Origin: Tricholomella constricta
Taxonomy: Eukaryota > Basidiomycota > Agaricomycetes > Agaricales > Lyophyllaceae
Direction of reading: 5' to 3'
NCBI GenBank assembly: GCA_013368375.1
Contig: JAACJP010000024.1
Location: 434,001 to 498,000 of the forward strand
DNA length: 64,000 nucleotides
Position numbers and translations under genes: made by a program
The notes under the pieces: generated by a model
The model's input: only the letters and a program-made list of their open reading frames with translations
Told to the model about the DNA's origin: nothing
Database searches by the model: none
Shown here: positions 48,229 through 58,762 of the stretch, in pieces
How the letters are laid out: each line of letters opens with the position of its first letter
Position numbering within the stretch: the first letter of the stretch is position 1

Positions 48229-49291
48229 GATATTGTTGTCGGCGAGACGAATTGGGACTCTCCACGGTTTGAAGTCCGTGGAGAACCAGTCGCGGGGTCA
48301 TATGCGCCGAGGCCCCAGAGTCTGTGTTCCAGAGGTCATCAGCTGGCGATGGGGAGGTGGTAGAGGAGCGACAAACGGCGGCGTCGGCCTTGACGGCTGG
48401 CCCGTCGCATCCCTCTTCAGTCTTTTCCTTCTCCTTCTCCTTCTCGGCTTTAGCAGCGTTGGCCCCATGGCGAGGCTTGAACTTCTTCTTCCTGTCCGAC
48501 TTCGAGTCCTTCTTCAAGTTAGCGCGTGCGCTCTCGAGCTTGGGGCAGGCGGTGACCATGTGCTCCCCGTCGCAGAGGTAGCATTTGAGCGTACGCGCGG
48601 CGGCGGCGGCGACGGCGATGGCGGCTGCTTCGGCTTCTTCTTCCGCTCCACGGCGTTGTACTTCTTCGGTGCGGAAAGCTTCGAGGACAGCGTCCTTCGT
48701 GAGGTTGGTGAGCATGAGGATGGAGGAGATGAATGCGGTGTATTCTTCGTGGGGGAGGGCTCGGATCATGGCCATGATCGAGAGTTCTTCATCGAGGATC
48801 TCGATCGTGTAGGTCTGGACCACGGCGCCATTGACGACAGTGCCCTGGGGACGCAGCGACTTGACGCGCTGCATGGCGCCCTCAACGCACGTGGTGAGGT
48901 CGGTCAGGGACTCGCCGTCCTTCTTGCGAATGGCGAAGAGGTCGCTGAGTGAATTGAATCGTGCGTTGGGCGCGGCCTTGCTGTGGATGGACCGAAGTTT
49001 CTCCCACATCAGCGAGGGTTTCGTGCGGATCGCGTCGACGTGGGTCTTATTCCCTTCGTCGAGCCACTGGTAGATTTCACCAGCGGCGCGATCGCTCCGA
49101 AGATTGAACGTGTGGACAGCCGCGATGGATGTGGCGGAGGTAGAGTCGAGGAGCGGCGCAATTTCTTTGCCGGTCACAATCCGGGCTCCGCCGATGGACA
49201 AGAGGCGCCCGAACATGGCCTTCTCCCATTCGGCATACTTGGTCTTGCCGAGCTTCGAGAGGGGAGAGCGAGAAGATTGATCGTCGGTCAT
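48194..49291 (-). CDS. Copia-2 gag with N-terminal half of protease
   Basis: 365 codons beginning MTDDQSSRSPLSKLGKTKYA, a UBN2/Gag-type N-terminus in which KYAEWEKAMFGRLLSIGGA is the usual start. The zinc knuckle is CYLCDGEHMVTACP, with only three residues between the second Cys and His (the canonical CCHC has four). It is followed by a Lys-rich segment and the protease active site WNTDSGASAHMTPR. Directly after this the frame changes: from about 48290 the frame of the pol entry carries the expected protease sequence (DWFSTDFKPWRVPIRLADN), while this frame runs on as nonsense for about 30 codons. Confidence 0.88.
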   Translation of the reverse strand: MTDDQSSRSPLSKLGKTKYAEWEKAMFGRLLSIGGARIVTGKEIAPLLDSTSATSIAAVHTFNLRSDRAAGEIYQWLDEGNKTHVDAIRTKPSLMWEKLRSIHSKAAPNARFNSLSDLFAIRKKDGESLTDLTTCVEGAMQRVKSLRPQGTVVNGAVVQTYTIEILDEELSIMAMIRALPHEEYTAFISSILMLTNLTKDAVLEAFRTEEVQRRGAEEEAEAAAIAVAAAAARTLKCYLCDGEHMVTACPKLESARANLKKDSKSDRKKKFKPRHGANAAKAEKEKEKEKTEEGCDGPAVKADAAVCRSSTTSPSPADDLWNTDSGASAHMTPRLVLHGLQTVESPNSSRRQQYRVLCWEGIGSL

Positions 49292-49406
49292 GGTGGACGT
49301 GCGAAAAGATTTTGACAGATCCTGTCAATCGAACTGGATTTTCGAGATGGTGGGGCGGCGTTCGGAGAACGGAGCAGGGTAGATCTTCGGTGGATGTCTG
49401 GGGCGC

Positions 49407-49419
49407 GGGGCCCATAACC
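49407..49419 (-). other. Copia-2 primer-binding site (initiator tRNA-Met half-molecule type)
   Basis: The plus strand reads GGGGCCCATAACC directly inside the 5' LTR, the same 13 bases as in Copia-1, although the two families are otherwise unrelated in their non-coding parts. Confidence 0.8.
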
Positions 49420-49701
49420 TGTTGAAGGAGGTAACGCGCAGCGGCAGACTGAGACCGAGATGATCTAATAAAGACCGTCGAGCAGGGACGGATGATACAG
49501 ATAAGGACTGGGGTCCGGTATTCAGTAGTGGTAAAGCTATAGTATTAGGCATAATACATACCTGGGGTCCGGTATTCAGTAGTGGTAAAGCTAAGGAATA
49601 CGACGGAGCCCAGATGGAAAAGATATCGACTACGGTCACGTGATAGGTAGGGAGTGCGGAACTCCGTGGTGTCTAGCGTACCCGCAAACATACCAGCAAC
49701 A
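49420..49701 (-). repeat. Copia-2 5' LTR
   Basis: 282 bp, identical by reading to 44490-44771, including the 32-bp tandem word and TCACGTGA (49636-49643). Confidence 0.95.
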
Positions 49702-49932
49702 GGTACTGCATGGGATTGTTTATATGGTAAGGTCAAATCACCGACTCTTATTAGTGTGACCATGCAGGTGTTTCACGTTAGGTTGTCGCCAAGTCTGGTA
49801 CTGCGCGGCACGTTTCTGAGGACAAGTCGAGTGTGGCGCGTCATTGATCAGATACCAGTGTCGGATCGGATACGTGATCAGGGCAGTCGGTGATTACGGG
49901 ACTCCTTGAGTTAGTCGGATCTGTGCCATGAA

Positions 49933-50422
49933 TGTTAGGGCGACCTCTGAGCAGAGCTTAGTCGTACTGGCAGAGGGGAATCCAATGTTATATTATGTAC
50001 GATAGAGAGAGCGTAAGTAAACCTACCTGGCAGAGGGGAATCCAATGAGAATAGAGTAAAGGATTCCCCCATGTCAGGAGGACGACTATATACGAGTAAG
50101 ATACGTGAGGGCCGGCTCTCTGGGGTGTATGGTACGTAATTGATAACGGATGGGCAGCGGCGCATGTATGTACATGTTCCCGACACTGTCCGATCCTCGT
50201 GGTTCAGGGTGCAGGCACGAGGTCGGGCGACCGACGTCGGGATGTCAGGCGTCGGGATCGGGCACGCGCTGGAAGGAGGAGTAACGACAGGACAGTATAA
50301 GTATGTACACCAACACTTGGGGCAGAGCATCGGGGTTGGGACTGCGATCGGTCGGTGGTGATCGCACGGGTCGGGGGACGGTCGGTGAGCGTCGGAGGGC
50401 GCGAAAGGGAGTTCCCCTAACA
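49933..50422 (-). repeat. Diverged solo LTR of the chromovirus family
   Basis: Begins TGTTAGGG and ends CCCCTAACA. Its plus strand aligns throughout with the reverse complement of the gypsy LTR at 52896-53401: shared words include ctggcagaggggaatcc twice, gactatatacgag, cgtgagggccgg, gttcccgac and tgtccgatcctcgtgg. It is clearly diverged (many substitutions) and about 490 bp long. Flanks are atgaa and gtgaa, a probable 5-bp duplication with one change. No internal part is attached, so it is a solo LTR in minus orientation. Confidence 0.8.
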
Positions 50423-50885
50423 GTGAATAGGAGACAGAGTGGCTTTGTCGGTAAATGCGTCATGGGTAAGGCGCCAAGTCGGGTGTTTGACGTTTGACAG
50501 ACGAACGTGCGTAGTCGCTTGGTGACTACACAGTTACTCCGATCTCCAGCGCCCCGAGAGCGAGGTCGGCTGAGTTGAGTAGGTCGCGTTTGGTCGGGAG
50601 CTGGTCGGCGAGTTGGTTGGCGAGTCAGTCGATGTTGTCGTGTGCGTCTTTGGGCAGTTTACTGTGGTCGGAACGTCGGATCGGTGACCAGCCGAAGAGG
50701 GTGCATATCATCTCCTCCTTACTTGAATTACCGACTGTCCCTAGTCAGCTTCGAGGTACCGGATCAGCATCCTAGTTGGCATGGTGTTGTACGGAGCGGT
50801 GCAGAGGTGGTGGCGGTGCATACGGCCCTGGTGACGAGTCCGATTCAGTTTTATACCCCTGCCGTTTGTGGTCATCCTTATTACA
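50423..50885. other. Upstream region of the Zn-cluster-family paralogue
   Basis: About 460 bp. No gene seen. The word gactgtccctagtcag (about 50737-50752) resembles gactgtcctcagtcag before the second family member (about 52081-52096), suggesting that the promoter region belongs to the repeated unit. Confidence 0.4.
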
Positions 50886-51745
50886 ATGTCTCGTCCTCCT
50901 ACCAATTTTGGGAAGGTCGTCTGGAACCTTGACGATGACTGGGTTGCTTGGCGTTCGCTCCCTATCGACACTGGTCGTGAAGAGTGTACTTCTCTCATAG
51001 AGAACATTTTGGATGGTATCGAGGTGTTAAGGAGCCAGGACGCGGCGTCCGAGCGGTGGGAGTGGCCTAACAAAAACGCTGCCTTTACCGACTTATGGGC
51101 GGTCATTTCGCACGATGTCAAGTGGTCCGCCTGTTTTAGGGATTGGAGTCCGGAAGTACGTTTAGGCGCCTGTATTGTTGTGCCTTTGTGGTCCGATTGA
51201 CGCCTTTATTCTGATTTTCTAGGATGACTATACGCGCCGCCGTCGCGAGCGGCTACTCCGTTTGGCGGATGTTATAGATAAAGCGATAGGCGAGGAAACT
51301 GCCCATGTGGTGTCAACACCTGTGGCTTGTAAACATAAATGGGATCTCGTCGACGACGAGCGCCAGGAGGGTTCGGGCGGTGGGCATGCGGGAGTTCCCT
51401 TAGTCCAGGATCACGACTTGGTGGTTGTCGCCCGTCACCTCGCGATGGAACAAGTTGCCGACGTCCCTTGTGATGAGGATCCGCACGACTCAAACCCTGT
51501 GCAGCCTTTGTCGGTTGTGTCGCGCTTCGATCTCGTCGGCGTGGACCGCACTCTGTCTACGTCGTTCCTTTTTACAGTCTCTGATTCGGGATTCTCATGT
51601 CCTTGAGTCGCGACAAGAGGTCCTATGCTTGTCGCTCTGCCAGCTCTATCAAGAGGTCGTAGCGATGTCTACCGCCTTAGACATACTCCAGGCGCGCCGT
51701 ACCGAGTTAATTAGCGAAGTTCTAGTGGGTGTCGCGGAAAGCTAG
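50886..51745 (+). pseudogene. Short paralogue of the Zn-cluster gene (no cysteine cluster)
   Basis: Exon 1 (50886-51155) is exactly 270 bp, as in the copy at 52205. The proteins align: WNLDDDWVAWRSLPIDTGRE with DNLGKDWKEWRSLPLDASRA, ILDGIEVLRSQ with ILEGVESLRSQ, and FTDLWAVISHDVKWSACF with LAAIWAVVSVDSEWSVQF. The intron (51156-51222, 67 bp with an in-frame stop) sits at the same place after P-E, and exon 2 starts DDYTRRRRERLLRL. The frame ends at 51606, but a coiled-coil-like stretch (LYQEVVAMSTALDILQARRT) continues in another frame to 51745. The Zn cluster and Lys-rich segment are missing. It is either an internally deleted pseudogene or a shorter family member. Confidence 0.6.
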
Positions 51746-52634
51746 GTCAAAGAGCACGACAGGGGAGGGGATTTCGAAAACGGTGGTGGCAGGAGCGAAG
51801 AGGGCGGAAACGCTGGTGACGGTGCTCGAGAGCTTGGAATGTCGGCGTCTGGTCGGTTCTAGTCGTGTTCTGTCCGTTATTGTTTGTCTTTGTATTCGTT
51901 ACTGTCATGTCCTAGAATTGTGTCGCGTTTCTTTTGCTTCCTGTCAGCAGCCGACCGGTGTGATGCTTTATTCGTTTTTTATCATGCGTCGCCGACCATG
52001 TCTGGTTTAGACAGTTTACGCCACTCCTTTGCAGAGATGCGTGGTCATGTGATTTTGTTGGTCCATGTGTTGAACTGCTGACTGTCCTCAGTCAGGCCTG
52101 GGTGTTGCGCGTGCGTGGCATGGGAAGGGTGTGGCGGTGCGAAATATTTTGTCAACGCGTCTTTGTTGCCATTTCTTCCTTTCTTTTCCTTCCTCTCTCC
52201 CGTCATGTCTCCTGTAATTCTGGATCTCGCACTCATCCTGGACAACCTGGGGAAGGACTGGAAGGAATGGCGCTCTTTGCCGCTGGACGCGTCGCGTGCC
52301 AAACGCGCTGTTGTCCTCAAGGACATTCTGGAGGGTGTCGAGTCCCTTCGTTCGCAGGTGGATAGCAGGGAGCGGCAGGTCTGGCACGACGAGGATGAGG
52401 CCCTGGCTGCTATTTGGGCCGTCGTTAGTGTGGACAGTGAGTGGAGTGTGCAGTTCGCGGGTCTGCGCCCAGAGGTGAGTTCCTTGGGGCTGGCGGAGAC
52501 CGTTCGTTTGCCTTCTGATGCGCTTGTTCTGTTTGCGCAGGACGAGTACATTCGCCGATGCCGGCAGCGACGTCTGCGCCTCGGGTCGGACGTCGCGGTG
52601 GCTCCGGAAGAGCCTGCGGGCGTCTCGAATGTGA

Positions 52635-52895
52635 TACCAAAGGGGGTGGATCCGATGGACGTGGACGTCGAGGCGGGTGCGGGACTGCCTTCTGCTGTTG
52701 GGGGAGACGGTCGTTCCGTGGCCGCGGGCTCTACCGGTAGCGCTGCGCCTCCTTCTGGCGCTGCCTGTAGCAACGAGGGGGCCACACGTACGGTAGAGGG
52801 CTTTCGTCAGGTGTCGGAGGCGGCCAGTGTCGCGGCTATGGCCGCGCGCATGGCGCGTGAAGTCGAGGAGCCTCTGCGGGACCCTCTTGCGCCCC
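52635..52895. repeat. 261-bp segment, copy A (exon 2 of the Zn-cluster gene)
   Basis: Part of exon 2 immediately left of the 5' LTR. By reading it is identical to 58943-59203. It ends in GCCCC, the target-site duplication. Confidence 0.9.
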
Positions 52896-53401
52896 TGTCA
52901 GGGGAACTCCTGTTCGCGTTCTCCGACGCTCACAGATCGTTCCCCGACTCATGCGCTCGCCCCTGACAGACCGATCGCGATCCCGACCCGACGCTCCGAC
53001 CCAAGTGTCGGTGTACATACTTACTCACTTCCTGTCGCTTCCCCTCCTTCCCTGCGCGCGCCCGACGCTGATCCCGACGACCCGACACCCCGATGTCGGC
53101 TGTCCTGCCTCGTGCCCGTACCCTGAGCCACGAGGATCGGACAGCGTCGGGAACGTGTCCATACACGCGCCGCACACCATTCGTTATTATTACATGTACA
53201 GTACACTCTGGAGGACCGGCCCTCACGTCCTACACTCGTATATAGTCGGCCCCCTGGCATTTGGGAATCCTTTACACTATTCTCTTCGGATTCCCCTTTG
53301 CCAGGTAAGCCTTACTTACCTTCAATTACTGTACATCAAATATAACTTCGGATTCCCCTCTGCCAGTGTGATAGCGCTCCACTGTAAGGGTTGCCCTAAC
53401 A
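52896..53401 (+). repeat. Chromovirus 5' LTR (LTR1)
   Basis: 506 bp, TGTCAGGGG ... CCCTAACA. Two gattcccctytgccag words (about 53289 and 53351) lie near the 3' side. It differs from LTR3 (59204-59709) at ten positions by reading. Confidence 0.93.
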
Positions 53402-53526
53402 GCAGAATAGTGTAAACCTGAGACCCGACGAAGCCGACCGATCAGCCTCCGCGCGAAACACGTGTCTGCTACACGCAACCCGTCCAGCGCACGCCTGCTC
53501 CGATCGTCGCCCAGTCCCGTCTCGAG

Positions 53527-54653
53527 ATGTCCGACTTCGGTGAATTTGACACGCCTCCGTCTCCTGCTGCGCTCATGCCAGAGGAACGACTGGTGAGCCT
53601 TGAAACCGCAATGTCGGCTCTCTCCCGATCCAACACCACCAACTCGGCCACCATGGACCGCATCGCCGCTCTTTTAGATACCATCGTTTTGGGGGAACCC
53701 CTCCGCTGCCTCCCCAGCAGCACCTATGACCCCCGCGACGCCGACGCAGCCCCTGCCGATGTCCCCTCCCCCTCCACGATCAGGATCGCACATTCGGCCG
53801 TCGCCCCCCCCCCGTGTATGACGGCGCTCGATCGGGCGGCCGCGCCTTCTGGAACGCGTGCCAGCTCTACTTCTCCCTGAGCGTCGGACAGTTTGCCGAC
53901 GACCACGCCCAAATCAGCTGGGTGTTGTCGTACATGCGACACGGTCGCGCTGCCGACTTCGTCGGTCGGGTCTTTCAGTATGGGTCGGTTAAGCGCGCAT
54001 TCCCGACCTGGAAGGACTTCACGTCAAACTTCGAGAAGGAGTTCTTCCTGTTTGACGAGGTCGCCGATGCCGCGCTCATCCTTGAGTCGACAGCGTACTT
54101 CCAGAATGGGCGCACCATCGACGAGTACATCGACTCGTACAAGGCCCTGTGGATCAAGGCTGATTACCCAGACGGCCGCCACCTGGTCCTCAAATTCCAT
54201 CGGGGCATGGACCCGAAGCTCTCAAGGAGGCTTGGGAACATCACCACGGGTCGGCCCGACGACTCCAAGATCGAGGACTGGCTAGTGATCGCCCGCTCCC
54301 GGGACTTCATCATGAGGACCGAGGAGGACTTCCACCGTCGGTCGGCCCTGACAGTCCTGACTGCGAGTCGCCCGACTGCCCCCATCCTGACGCCTGTGAC
54401 CGCGCCCATGCTCCGATGGCGACCCACTGCCCCACCAACCGCTCCCGTTCGTGTGTCGGCACCGGCGCACTTTCTCAGCACACCCGTGACGCCGTCCCTT
54501 CCCCCAGGTGTCCCTATGGACATTGATCGGCTCTGCGGACGTCCTGTTCAGGACAACACCTGTCGTCGGTGCAAGCAGTCGGGGCACTTCTGGCATGACT
54601 GCCCAAAGCGCTTTGACCTGCGCCACATCATGGCAGAGGAGCTGGTGAGCTGA
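53527..54653 (+). pseudogene. Chromovirus gag (frameshifted at a C10 run)
   Basis: Starts MSDFGEFDTPPSPAALMPEE. The first frame stops at 53880, while from about 53814 the next frame carries the real Gag core: YDGARSGGRAFWNACQLYF, WVLSYMRHGRAADFVGRVFQ and FLFDEVADAALILES. It ends with a CCHC knuckle CRRCKQSGHFWHDC at about 54560. The change of frame coincides with a run of ten C (53804-53813), so it may be a polymerase-slippage mutation or a sequencing length error. Both halves together give a normal chromovirus Gag of about 370 residues. Confidence 0.85.
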
Positions 54654-54778
54654 TCATGCAGCTATTGGCGCGGAAGGACGCAATCCCAGCCGACCCGACG
54701 CCAGAGTCGGCCGACCTGACTGTCCTGGACACGGAGGAGGATTTTTAGTTGCACAACGGGTGAAAGTATACGCCCCCG

Positions 54779-57700
54779 TTGTCTAGTCGTAATCGGTTCG
54801 CCCCCCTATCTGTAGAGTACCCCAATATACTTAATGTTGCTGCTACTTCTATGGGCGAACCAATCGACGAAGACGTACAATCCTCTCCTGACCAACCGCC
54901 ATCTCCTTCAGTCGCTTCGACCAAGCCGACCGTACTGTCGCGTCGCGGACTAGCGTGCTGGGAAAAGCGACTGCCCCGTCGCTTCGTGATCGCCGCCTTC
55001 CCCGACTCCTTATCCCTGTCGCTCAAGGTCGAGCTCGAGACCACCGACACCCAAGAGATGCATTCGCTCGATGCCCTCGTTGACAGCGGGGCTTCAGCCT
55101 GCTTCATCAATACTGCCTTCGTTGAAAAGCACAAGCTGAAGACGCGACGGCTGAATCGCCCGACACGTGCCTACAATGTTGACGGAACCCCTAATGAGGT
55201 GGGCGCCATTGAATACATCGTGGACGCAGTCTTACGTTACGACGGTCACTCCGAGCGCGTTCTGTTCGCGGTCGCCGGTATTGGGAAGCAGGATCTCATT
55301 CTCGGATTCACCTGGCTCCGAGACCACAACCCCGACATTGATTGGGCGACGGGAAAGGTGAAAATGAGTCGAGCGCCGACACGTTGCAACACCTGCAAGG
55401 TTGAAGTCAAGGAGGAGCGTCGTTCACGCACCAAGCTGCGAGCCGCCATTCGGGCTTGTCGGGCGGAAGGAATCCCAACAGTCGAGCCCGACCTGCGAGC
55501 CCCGACCAGCCCCTATGTCGAAGATGACTCCGACACTGACGAGTTCCTCCCCTACACCCCAATCCTGGAGGAACCCGATCCGGAGTCGGGCGACTTCCTT
55601 ACGGAGACCTTCCTGAATGGCGATCGCATCTTTGCGACTGCAATCCACCCTCCTCCGACCGAAGTGCACATCCACGCCAGTCAGACAACATCACAGCGAC
55701 TCGCTGAAGCGCATGCTGCAAACTCTGCACCCAAGTCGTTCCGCGACGCCGTTCCGACCCATCTCCATGACTTCGAGGACGTCTTCTCCAAGGTCGCTTT
55801 CGATGAACTTCCCGATCGCAAGCAGTGGGATCACGCGATCGAACTGGAGCGAGGCGCATCGCCGTCTGGCACTAAGGTCTACCCACTGTCGCCGGCTGAG
55901 CAAGTTGAACTCGATGTGTTCCTCAAGGAGAACCTCGAGTCGGGTCGGATCCGACCGTCCAAGTCGCCTATGGCGTCGCCGGTGTTCTTCATCAAGAAGA
56001 AGGACGGAGCGCTCCGACTGGTGCAGGACTATCGGACGCTCAACGCGCTCACGGTGAAGAATCGGTACCCGTTGCCCCTCATTAGCGAACTGGTAAACAA
56101 CCTTCGCGGCGCACGGTACTTCACCAAGCTGGACGTCCGATGGGGGTACAACAACGTTCGGATCAAGGAAGGCGATGAATGGAAGGCAGCGTTTCGGACG
56201 AACCGCGGTCTCTTCGAGCCGCTCGTCATGTTCTTCGGCCTCACGAACAGCCCCGCCACATTCCAGACCATGATGAATGACATCTTCCACGACCTGATTG
56301 CGGAGGGTGTTGTTTGCGTGTACCTCGACGATATCTTAATTTACACCAAGACGTTAGAGGAACACCGTCGAGTCGCGCGACTGGTATTGGACCGAATCCG
56401 CGAACATAAGCTGTTCTTAAAGCCCGAGAAATGCAAGGTTGAGCGGACCAAGATCGAGTATCTTGGGTTGATCATCTCGCACGGGCAAGCAGAAATGGAT
56501 CCGGTCAAGGTCACTGGAGTGTCGGAATGGCCGGCGCCAAAGAACAAGAAAGAGGTGCAAGCGTTCCTAGGCTTCACCAATTTCTACCGACAGTTCATTC
56601 AGGACTTCTCACACCACGCCAGACCCCTGTTCGACTTGACTGGCAAAGACGTCGCCTGGCGATGGGGAGAGTCGGAGCAGTCGGCCTTTGCCCGTCTGAA
56701 GTCTGCGATGATGTTGGGGCCAGTCCTCATGTTCCCCGACGACGACCGACCATACCGCATCGAAGCCGACTCGTCCGACTTCGCAACGGGCGCGGTCCTG
56801 TCGCAAGAGTCGCCGTCCGATGGCAAGTGGCACCCGGTTGCGTTCTACTCAAAAAGCTTGAACGCAGTCGAGCGGAACTACGAGATCCATGACAAGGAGA
56901 TGCTAGCGATCATCCGGTCTCTGGAGGAGTGGCGGCACTTCGTTGAGGGCGCAAAGCACAAGGTGGAGATCTGGACCGACCACAAGAACCTTGAGTACTT
57001 CCTCACCACGAAGAAACTCAATCGGTGGCAAGCCCGATGGTCGCTCTACCTCGCCAACTTCGACTTTGCCCTCCACCACCGTCCTGGACGCAGCATGGGC
57101 AAACCCGACGCGCGGATCGTGGCGACGGAAGCGGCGACAATGCCGACATTGTGCTCCTCAAACCCGAGTTCTTCGCGATTCGCGCAACTGAGGGTCTTGT
57201 ACTGGTCGGAGAGGAGGATGATGTGGTAAAAGCGATTCGCAAGGGCAATCGTGATGGCGCACAAGAAGATGCAGTCGCTAAGGCAGCCCAACTGGTCAAG
57301 GCTTCCAAGGTCGCTGGCCGCTCCCTACGCTTCGGCGAGTGGGGGAAGGTGGTCTGCTCACGTTTCGTGGACGGATCTATGTCCCGAACATTCCTGACCT
57401 CCGCCGATGCATTGTGGAGCAGCATCACGACTCCAAGGTCGCCGGTCACCCTGGTCGCTGGAAGACGCTTGAACTGGTGTCACGCAACTACTGGTGGCCC
57501 CAGATGTCGCGCTTCATCGGTTCGTACACCAGCACCTGTGACATGTGTCTGCGCACGAAACCTCGTCGCCAACTCCCCGTCAGACAGCTGCAGCCGCTTC
57601 CCATCCCCGAAGGCCGATGGAATGTCGTATCGGTCGACTTCATCACTGAACTCCCAGAGTCCAACAGCCACGACGCGATCATGAACGTCGTGGATTCAGT

Positions 57701-58735
57701 CAGAAAGCGCGCGCACTTCATCGCATCACCTGTTCGGCCTTGGGAGCTGCCAACCTCTACCGTCGCCACGTCTGGAAGCTGCACGGTCTCCCCGACGCAT
57801 TCGTCTCCAATCGAGGTCCACAGTTTGTCGCTGAGTTCACGCGCGAACTGTACAGACTCCTGGGTATCAAACTGTCGGCTTCGACAGCATACCACCCGCA
57901 GACCGACGGACAGACTGAGCGCGTCAACCAGGAGCTGGAACAGTTCTTGCGGGTCTTCTGCAACGAGCGCCAGAACGACTGGGAGGACCTCTTGCCCGAC
58001 GCCGAATTCAGTTACAACAACCATGTACATTCGGCGACGCAGCAGACCCCCTTCCTGCTCAACACGGGTCGGCATCCACGCATGGGCTTCGAGCCGTGTC
58101 GGGGCGCTTCCAAGAACGAGTCGGCCGACGAGTTCGTGGAGCGCATGAAGGAAGCACAGGAGGAAGCCAAGGCGGCGCTGTCAAAGGCCAAAGACGACAT
58201 GGAGCGGGATTACAACCAGCGACACGCCCCAACGCCCGACTACCAGCCTGGCGACAAGGTGTACTTGGACGCGACCGACATTTCTACGACCCGACCATCG
58301 AAGAAGTTGTCGCATCGCTACCTTGGCCCTTTTGTCGTACAAAGGTGAGTCGGCCCACTCGCATACCGCCTCCTGCTGCCTCAGTCCATGAAGCGCATCC
58401 ATCCAGTCTTCCACATCGTGAAGCTCGTCCCCGCTGTTGCTGACCCGATTGAAGGTCGGCAGTCCGATCCACCGCCGCCGCCAGACATCATAGACGACGA
58501 GCCCCATTATGAAGTCCACAAAATCCTCGACAGTCGCATCTTCCGCAAGAAACTTCAGTACAAAATCTTGTGGAAAGGCTACAGCTATGAAGAGGCTTCG
58601 TGGGAGCCCCGGGAGAACGTCGCCGCTCCCGACCTGGTTCGCAAGTTCCACCGCGACAATCCTGACGCCGCGCGCCACATCCGTGGCATCTTCACTCTAT
58701 CCCCCGCTGTCTTCGCCACTGTCACCCCGCACTGA
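54779..58735 (+). pseudogene. Chromovirus pol with C-terminal chromodomain (frameshifts, one nonsense)
   Basis: Protease LDALVDSGASACFINTAFVE; RT with SPVFFIKKKDGALRLVQDYR and the catalytic VCVYLDDILIYT; RNase H with YRIEADSSDFATGAVLSQES and a tether up to HHRPGRSMGKPDA. Here the first frame goes astray (about 57110, best explained by a small deletion) and the following segment lies in another frame (NADIVLLKPEFFAIRATEGL). Integrase starts at about 57360 (RGRIYVPNIPDLRRCIVEQH), with the zinc-binding CDMCLRTKPRR and core VVSVDFITELP; it changes frame again near 57735 and continues with FVSNRGPQFVAEF (the second catalytic D of the core is an N here, SNRG) and HPQTDGQTERVNQEL. A TGA at 58346-58348 interrupts before YRLLLPQSMKRIHPVFHIVK. 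The chromodomain is YEVHKILDSRIFRKKLQYKI, LWKGYSYEEASWEP. Confidence 0.88.
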
Positions 58736-58762
58736 GCCGTTGCGATTCAAAAGGGGGGGTGA

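Larger units (their letters stand above)
44485..49706 (-). mobile_element. Copia-2: Ty1/copia retrotransposon with GGTAC duplications
   Basis: The element runs 44490-49701 (5212 bp), minus orientation, with a perfect 5-bp duplication GGTAC at 44485-44489 and 49702-49706. Two 282-bp LTRs (TGTTGAAG ... CAGCAACA) look identical by reading. The internal region encodes gag (365 codons) and a pol of 1142 codons in a different frame. The family is different from Copia-1: LTRs and proteins are unrelated beyond domain level. Confidence 0.95.

Noticed and set aside
52115..52966. One uninterrupted 283-codon gene including the LTR edge
   Set aside because: It reads through an intron of 66 bp that happens to lack stops and 71 bp of LTR; the paralogue shows the same intron with a stop, and the true exon continues at 59715.
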